Origin: Clostridia bacterium
GTDB taxonomy: Bacteria; Bacillota_A; Clostridia; Christensenellales; Aristaeellaceae
DNA: 10,096 bases
Assembly: GCA_017397695.1 (NCBI GenBank)
Contig: JAFQIF010000183.1
Location: 1-10,096, forward strand
Direction of reading: 5' to 3'
The stretch's first letter is position 1; every line of letters starts with the position of its first letter. This document shows, piece after piece, positions 6,755-10,096 of the stretch. Both the position numbers and the translations under genes were made by a program. The notes beneath the pieces are model-generated. The model saw only the letters and a program-made list of their open reading frames with translations, was not told the origin of the DNA and made no database searches.

Positions 6755-7702
6755 TCAATCCTCCGCTTTTGCAGCCAGGCAGACCCAGGAGCCCTTCGCC
6801 AGGCGATTGCAAACGGTATAACCGGCTGCGCTGAGAGCTGCCTGCACATCGTCCTCCCGCTCACGAATGATGCCGGAGCAGATGAACGTGCCGCCCGGGA
6901 GCAGATGCTTCTTTGCCGGACCGCACAGGAAGCAGATCACGTCCGCAATGATGTTCGCCACGATGACGTCGGCCATCTCATCCGCCTTCTCCAGCAGATC
7001 GCCGTGTACCACGCGCACCTTGTCGGCAAGGCCGTTCTTTTCGGTGTTATCCGCCGCAACCTTGACCGCCAGCTCGTCCAGATCGATGGCCAGCACGTCG
7101 GAAGCGCCCAGCTTCGCCGCAGCCAGGCCCAGAATGCCGCTGCCGCAACCCACGTCGATGGTCTTGCATCCCGGGGTCACGTATTTCTCCAGCTGTTCCA
7201 TGCACATGAAGGTCGTCTCATGCGTGCCGGTACCGAAGGCCATGCCCGGGTCGAGCTCCAGAACCAGGTCGCCATCCTTCTCCTCGTAGGCTTCCCAGCT
7301 CGGCTTGATAACCAGTCTTTCGCCCGCGCGGAAGGGCTTGTAATACTTCTTCCAATTCTCCGCCCAGTCCTGTTCCTGCACATTCTGATGTTCAAGCGCC
7401 AGGCTGCCGATGTCAAAGCCCATATCAAAGCGCTTGAGCTCGTTCAGCTTTTCCCCCACCAGCAGCATAATCTCCTGCACGGCGGCGTCATTCTTAAAAT
7501 ATGCCTTGACGAGCACATCCTCGCTCATCTTGGCGAGCACTTCCTCGTCGATCATATCCCACATACCGTCTTCCTTCTTGGAAGAGGTGACATCATATCG
7601 ATCCTCAATCGACGTGCCGACCGCGCCAGCATTCATGAGCACCTCGCTGACGATATCCGCACCCATGGTCGTGGTATGCACAACAGTTTCAAGCCAATCC
7701 AT
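6755..7702 (-). CDS. prmA: ribosomal protein L11 methyltransferase
   Basis: SAM-dependent enzyme that trimethylates amino groups of ribosomal protein L11 in the cytoplasm. The N-terminal substrate-recognition domain (about 1-100) is followed by the hallmark QDWAENWKKYYKPF (111-124) and the methyltransferase core. The core has LDPGMAFGTGTHETT (150-164), motif I DVGCGSGILGLAAAKLGA (183-200), and NIIADVI (250-256), which takes the place of the NPPY-type motif. Length 315 is normal. The ATG has GAGG 7 nt upstream. It sits downstream of dnaJ, as in other Firmicutes, but a strong dnaJ terminator and about 270 bp of hairpin-rich leader lie between. No convincing promoter was found there, so how it is transcribed is open. 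Confidence 0.96.
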   Translation of the reverse strand: MDWLETVVHTTTMGADIVSEVLMNAGAVGTSIEDRYDVTSSKKEDGMWDMIDEEVLAKMSEDVLVKAYFKNDAAVQEIMLLVGEKLNELKRFDMGFDIGSLALEHQNVQEQDWAENWKKYYKPFRAGERLVIKPSWEAYEEKDGDLVLELDPGMAFGTGTHETTFMCMEQLEKYVTPGCKTIDVGCGSGILGLAAAKLGASDVLAIDLDELAVKVAADNTEKNGLADKVRVVHGDLLEKADEMADVIVANIIADVICFLCGPAKKHLLPGGTFICSGIIREREDDVQAALSAAGYTVCNRLAKGSWVCLAAKAED

Positions 7703-7752
7703 ATCTATACCTCACTCTTTCTGGGGTACGCCGAGCTGCCGCCCGGACCTGC

Positions 7753-7860
7753 CTGAGGGATTTCTATCTCCTCGCTCGACGCTCGTCGGTCAGGACAGCT
7801 TTGACAGCCCACAGGGCTGTCATTCACTCCTGTCCCAGTTCGGAGAATCCGAACCCTCAG
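7753..7860 (-). other. nested hairpin set, possible structured RNA in the prmA leader
   Basis: CTGAGGG (7753-7759) and CCCTCAG (7854-7860) can form an outer helix. Inside are CGACG-CT-CGTCG (near 7778-7789), GGACAG (7794-7799) pairing with CTGTCC (7830-7835), a perfect 9-bp hairpin TGACAGCCC/GGGCTGTCA (7802-7810 and 7814-7822) and GTTCGGA/TCCGAAC (7838-7844 and 7848-7854). The nesting resembles a multi-branched RNA fold. It matches no riboswitch or leader that I recognise. It could equally be a DNA-level repeat element. Confidence 0.45.
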
Positions 7861-7871
7861 ACTCCCTTCCT

Positions 7872-7904
7872 CGCTTCGCGTCTGCTTCAAGCAGCCGCGA
7901 AGCG
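7872..7904. repeat. long inverted repeat next to the interspersed repeat
   Basis: CGCTTCGCG (7872-7880) and CGCGAAGCG (7896-7904) are perfect 9-bp arms. Between them a second pairing CTGC/GCAG continues the stem. The right arm is also the first block of the repeat copy at 7895-7957. Confidence 0.6.
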
Positions 7905-7957
7905 GTAATGGGGTCTGGGGACTGGTCCCCTGATGGGTTTGGGCGATAGCCCAACGT
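7895..7957 (+). repeat. interspersed structured repeat, copy A
   Basis: On the plus strand it reads CCGCGAAGCG, then GGGGTCTGGGGA, two hairpins (GGGGA-loop-TCCCC at 7917-7930 and TTGGGC-GATA-GCCCAA at 7939-7954), and ends AACGT. The same order of blocks occurs on the minus strand at 9296-9364. Stem lengths differ between the copies in matched steps. Confidence 0.75.
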
Positions 7958-7971
7958 ATCCCCTGGTCCAC

Positions 7972-8008
7972 AAAAAAGCCCGAATAAGAAATAATTCTTA
8001 CTCGGGCT
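7972..8008 (-). terminator. intrinsic terminator of dnaJ
   Basis: A 14-bp stem (7977-7990 with 7995-8008, one G-U in RNA) with a 4-nt loop is followed by six T residues on the minus strand (7972-7977). It lies 11 nt after the dnaJ stop. It is the strongest terminator in the window and should largely separate dnaJ from prmA. Confidence 0.93.
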
Positions 8009-8019
8009 ATGAAAATCCT

Positions 8020-9198
8020 TTATTTCTTGTCGAACTTTTCCTTGAAGCGCTCGGTATTCTCCTTGATATAGCTCTTCACCTGATCGGTGAAGCTCTTGCG
8101 CTTCTCATACTCACGGCCGGAGAGGGAATCTTCGAACTGGCGCAGCAGATCCTTCTGCTTCTCGCCCAGATGCTTGGGGACCTCGACATGCACTGTGAAG
8201 AACAGATCGCCCTTACCCGTGCCGCGCAGCTGCTGGATGCCCTGACTGCGGATGCGGAAGGATGTGCCCTCCTGCGTACCAGCCGGGATATTGTACTTCA
8301 TCGTTCCCTCGAGCGTCGGCACATCGATCTCGCCGCCAAGCGCCGCCTGCGTGAAGCTGATCGGTACATCGCAGTACAAATCATAGCGGTCACGCTTGAA
8401 GATCTTATGCGGACGCACGGAGCAGGTCACATACAGATCGCCGGACGGACCGCCATTGCGGCCCGGTTCGCCCTCGCCGGGGATGGTCTTGAAGTTCTGT
8501 CCATCGTCCACGCCCGCAGGAACGTTCATCGTCACCGTACGCGTCACGCGGGTAAACCCGCTTCCGGAACACTTTGTACAGCGATCTTTGATCGTCTTGC
8601 CCTTGCCGCCGCATGTCTGACAGGTACGCATCGTCTGCACCTGACCGAACGGCGAATTCATCGTCACGCGCTGCTGGCCGCTGCCGCCGCAGGTCGGACA
8701 GGTCTGCGGCTGGGTGCCCGGCTTCGCGCCGGATCCATGGCAGGCGTCACAGGTCGCATTGCGCTGGAATTTGAATTCCTTCTTGCAGCCAAATGCCGCC
8801 TCTTCAAACGTAAGCTGCAGGTTATACTGCAGATCGCTGCCGCGCTGGGGTGCATTCTGGCGCTGCGCGCTGCGTCCGCCGCCGAAGCCGCCGAAACCGC
8901 CGCCGGTGAACATATCGAAGATATCCTCAAAGCCGCCAAAGCCGCCATAGCCCGCGCCCGCGCCGCCCATGCGCGGATCCTCATGACCGAACTGATCATA
9001 GCGCGCGCGCTTCTGCGGATCAGAGAGAACCTCATAGGCCTCGTTGATTTCCTTGAATCGTGCTTCGGCTTCCTTATCGTCGGGATGCAGGTCCGGGTGG
9101 CTGGCCTTGGCCGCCTTGCGGTATGCTTTTTTGATTTCGTCATCCGAAGCGCCCTTGGCTACGCCCAGCACCTCGTAATAATCTCTCTTATCTGCCAC
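8020..9198 (-). CDS. dnaJ: chaperone protein DnaJ (Hsp40)
   Basis: Co-chaperone that delivers unfolded proteins to DnaK and stimulates its ATPase. In the 392-residue form the J domain is about 3-70 with HPD at 34-36. A Gly/Phe-rich segment follows (about 78-110, with the conserved DIF at 92-94). Four zinc-finger repeats of CxxCxGxG type are at C150/C153, C167/C170, C193/C196 and C207/C210. The two client-binding beta domains and the C-terminal helix follow, so this is a complete class A DnaJ. GTG at 9196-9198 is chosen because AGGTGG lies 8 nt upstream and it gives the typical [12 protein letters not shown] start; a GTG four codons earlier (9208-9210) would overlap that site. It follows dnaK after about 190 bp of hairpin-rich sequence and ends in a strong terminator. 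Confidence 0.97.
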   Translation of the reverse strand: MADKRDYYEVLGVAKGASDDEIKKAYRKAAKASHPDLHPDDKEAEARFKEINEAYEVLSDPQKRARYDQFGHEDPRMGGAGAGYGGFGGFEDIFDMFTGGGFGGFGGGRSAQRQNAPQRGSDLQYNLQLTFEEAAFGCKKEFKFQRNATCDACHGSGAKPGTQPQTCPTCGGSGQQRVTMNSPFGQVQTMRTCQTCGGKGKTIKDRCTKCSGSGFTRVTRTVTMNVPAGVDDGQNFKTIPGEGEPGRNGGPSGDLYVTCSVRPHKIFKRDRYDLYCDVPISFTQAALGGEIDVPTLEGTMKYNIPAGTQEGTSFRIRSQGIQQLRGTGKGDLFFTVHVEVPKHLGEKQKDLLRQFEDSLSGREYEKRKSFTDQVKSYIKENTERFKEKFDKK

Positions 9199-9206
9199 AG
9201 CAGTCA

Positions 9207-9212
9207 CCACCT
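9207..9212 (-). promoter_or_regulatory. ribosome binding site that fixes the GTG start of dnaJ
   Basis: AGGTGG on the minus strand lies 8 nt before GTG 9196-9198. The two upstream GTG codons (9205-9210) overlap this site and so are unlikely starts. Confidence 0.65.
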
Positions 9213-9241
9213 ATTCTGAAACTTGCTGTAAACCGCGCGAT

Positions 9242-9266
9242 GCCGCCGCCACAAAGTGACGGCGGC
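9242..9266 (-). repeat. GC-rich hairpin between dnaK and dnaJ
   Basis: Arms 9242-9252 and 9256-9266 pair over 11 bp with one G-U in the minus-strand RNA and a 3-nt loop. No T-run follows. A further short inverted repeat CGCTTT/AAAGCG (9270-9275 and 9284-9289) is next to it. Both may belong to the same repeat unit as copy B. Confidence 0.55.
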
Positions 9267-9295
9267 TTACGCTTTGTCTTCGGAAAGCGAAGGGA

Positions 9296-9364
9296 ACGTT
9301 GGGGCCACAGGCCCCAAACCCCGTCTGGGGATACAATCCCCAGACCCCTTTCTTCGCTTCGCGG
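9296..9364 (-). repeat. interspersed structured repeat, copy B
   Basis: On the minus strand it begins CCGCGAAGCG, has GGGGTCTGGGGAT, and ends CCCCAACGT, the same blocks as copy A. It forms two perfect hairpins: a 10-bp stem (9323-9332 with 9336-9345) and an 8-bp stem (9299-9306 with 9310-9317), each with loop ACA on the plus strand. It fills the gap between dnaK and dnaJ and may weaken transcription between them. Confidence 0.75.
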
Positions 9365-9389
9365 TGTTTATTCATGCTTTGCGCATCGA

Positions 9390-10096
9390 TCAATGCACAT
9401 CATAGTCCGCGTCGGCCGCGCCGTCCGCATTCTGCGCCTGCTGATAGCCGGCACCCGCGTTCGGATCCTGAGCCTGCTGCTGCTGATAGATCTTGCCGAA
9501 GACAGCGTAAACCTTCTGGGTGAACGCTTCCATCGCAGTCTTGATCTGCGCAGCATCATTGGTCTCGCGAACCTTCTTGAACTCAGCCAGCTCGCTCTCG
9601 ACGGTAGCCTTGTCCTCGCTGCTCAGCTTGTCGCCCAGCTCACGCATCTGCTTCTCGATCTCGAAGATCATGGAATCAGCATGGTTGAGGGTCTCGACCT
9701 CTTCCTTGCGCTTCTTGTCCTCGGCAGCATACTGCTCGGCTTCCTTGACGCGCTGGTTGATCTCGTCCTCGGAGAGGTTGGTGCTGGAGGTGATGGTCAC
9801 CTTCTGCTCGTTGCCGGTGCCCAGATCCTTCGCAGAGACGTTCACGATGCCGTTGCGGTCGATGTTGAAGGTAACCTCGATCTGCGGCACGCCGCGCGGA
9901 GCCGGAGCAATGCCGGTGAGCTGGAAGCGGCCCAGGGTCTTGTTGCCCGCGGCCATCTCGCGCTCGCCCTGCAGGACGTGCACCTCAACGGAGGTCTGGC
10001 CGTCAGCAGCGGTGGAGAAGATCTGGCTCTTGGTGGTCGGGATGGTGGTGTTGCGGTCGATCAGACGGGTGAACACGCCGCCCATGGTCTCAATGC
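9390..10096 (-). CDS. dnaK: chaperone protein DnaK (Hsp70), C-terminal part only
   Basis: ATP-dependent chaperone. The window holds about 235 residues from the substrate-binding half; the nucleotide-binding domain lies beyond the right edge. The visible part opens with [20 protein letters not shown], the start of the beta-sandwich domain, with GERxMAxxN and [23 protein letters not shown] elements. It continues through [10 protein letters not shown] into the helical lid (about [18 protein letters not shown] onward) and ends in a Gln/Ala/Gly/Asn-rich tail finishing DADYDVH. The frame is open to the edge, so the ATG at 10083-10085 is internal (the M of ETMGG) and not a start. It is the first gene of the dnaK-dnaJ pair here; hrcA and grpE would be expected upstream, outside the window. 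Confidence 0.97.
   Translation of the reverse strand, partial: IETMGGVFTRLIDRNTTIPTTKSQIFSTAADGQTSVEVHVLQGEREMAAGNKTLGRFQLTGIAPAPRGVPQIEVTFNIDRNGIVNVSAKDLGTGNEQKVTITSSTNLSEDEINQRVKEAEQYAAEDKKRKEEVETLNHADSMIFEIEKQMRELGDKLSSEDKATVESELAEFKKVRETNDAAQIKTAMEAFTQKVYAVFGKIYQQQQAQDPNAGAGYQQAQNADGAADADYDVH

Larger units (their letters stand above)
7703..7971. other. non-coding, hairpin-rich region between dnaJ and prmA
   Basis: Together with the dnaJ terminator this makes a gap of 317 bp without a credible gene. It holds, from low to high coordinates: the prmA ribosome binding site, a hairpin at about 7729-7744, the nested hairpin set at 7753-7860, a long hairpin at 7872-7904, and one copy of an interspersed repeat (7895-7957). 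An open frame of 88 codons crosses it on the minus strand, but it has no ribosome binding site and runs through all the hairpins. Confidence 0.7.

Noticed and set aside
6754..6864. 37-residue N-terminal extension of RsmE
   Set aside because: The frame is open upstream, but it overlaps the end of prmA in another frame. The family start MHRFF at 6753 has an ideal ribosome binding site.
7705..7971. An 88-codon minus-strand open frame between dnaJ and prmA
   Set aside because: It would start at GTG within the terminator T-run without a ribosome binding site, and it crosses every hairpin of the intergenic region. It is best read as non-coding.
7703..7971. CRISPR array
   Set aside because: The repeats are palindromic and not direct, and there are no equal-length spacers.
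7933..9219. A 428-codon open frame on the plus strand
   Set aside because: It is antisense to the whole of dnaJ and begins inside the repeat and dnaJ terminator. It has no plausible ribosome binding site and a Leu/Ala/Arg-rich shadow composition.
9211..9389. CIRCE heat-shock operator or heat-shock promoter between dnaK and dnaJ
   Set aside because: The inverted repeats there do not have the TTAGCACTC-type arms with 9-bp spacing. They belong to GC-rich repeat hairpins.

Overview
The window reads as chromosomal housekeeping DNA of a fairly GC-rich member of the Firmicutes, probably class Clostridia. All genes lie on the minus strand, so transcription runs from high to low coordinates. The placement rests on gene order: dnaK-dnaJ-prmA-rsmE-mtaB-(HIT)-rpsU and rho-rpmE are arrangements known from Firmicutes. 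Shine-Dalgarno sequences are strong, promoters are sigma-A-like, and GTG and TTG starts are in use. Genus cannot be named from this sequence. The GC-rich hairpin repeats around dnaJ resemble intergenic repeats of gut Clostridia, but that is an impression, not a search result.

Layout in the direction of transcription. (1) The 3' part of dnaK (10096-9390) is followed by a 190-bp intergenic region full of hairpins, then dnaJ (9198-8020), which ends in a strong intrinsic terminator. (2) A 317-bp non-coding stretch (8019-7703) holds that terminator, an interspersed repeat and a set of nested hairpins. It leads into prmA (7702-6755) and rsmE (6753-6010), which are one base apart. (3) The rsmE terminator is superimposed on a consensus promoter for a tight group: a DUF4236 protein (5923-4976), mtaB (4946-3648) and a HIT-family hydrolase (3651-3307, overlapping mtaB by 4 bp). 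(4) rpsU (3035-2862) has its own consensus promoter and a GNRA-loop terminator. (5) A Trm11/UPF0020-like methyltransferase (2794-1793), rho (1671-253) and rpmE (190 to the left edge, truncated) complete the window.

The gene products concern the translation apparatus and its quality control: ribosomal proteins S21 and L31, an L11 methyltransferase, a 16S rRNA methyltransferase, a tRNA methylthiotransferase, a probable RNA or DNA methyltransferase, the DnaK/DnaJ chaperones and termination factor Rho. No mobile element, CRISPR array, defence system, tRNA or rRNA was found. The least explained parts are the DUF4236 protein, the paired structured repeats flanking dnaJ, the nested-hairpin leader of prmA, and two places where regulatory signals overlap other functions: a promoter inside the 3' end of rho, and a promoter inside the rsmE terminator.
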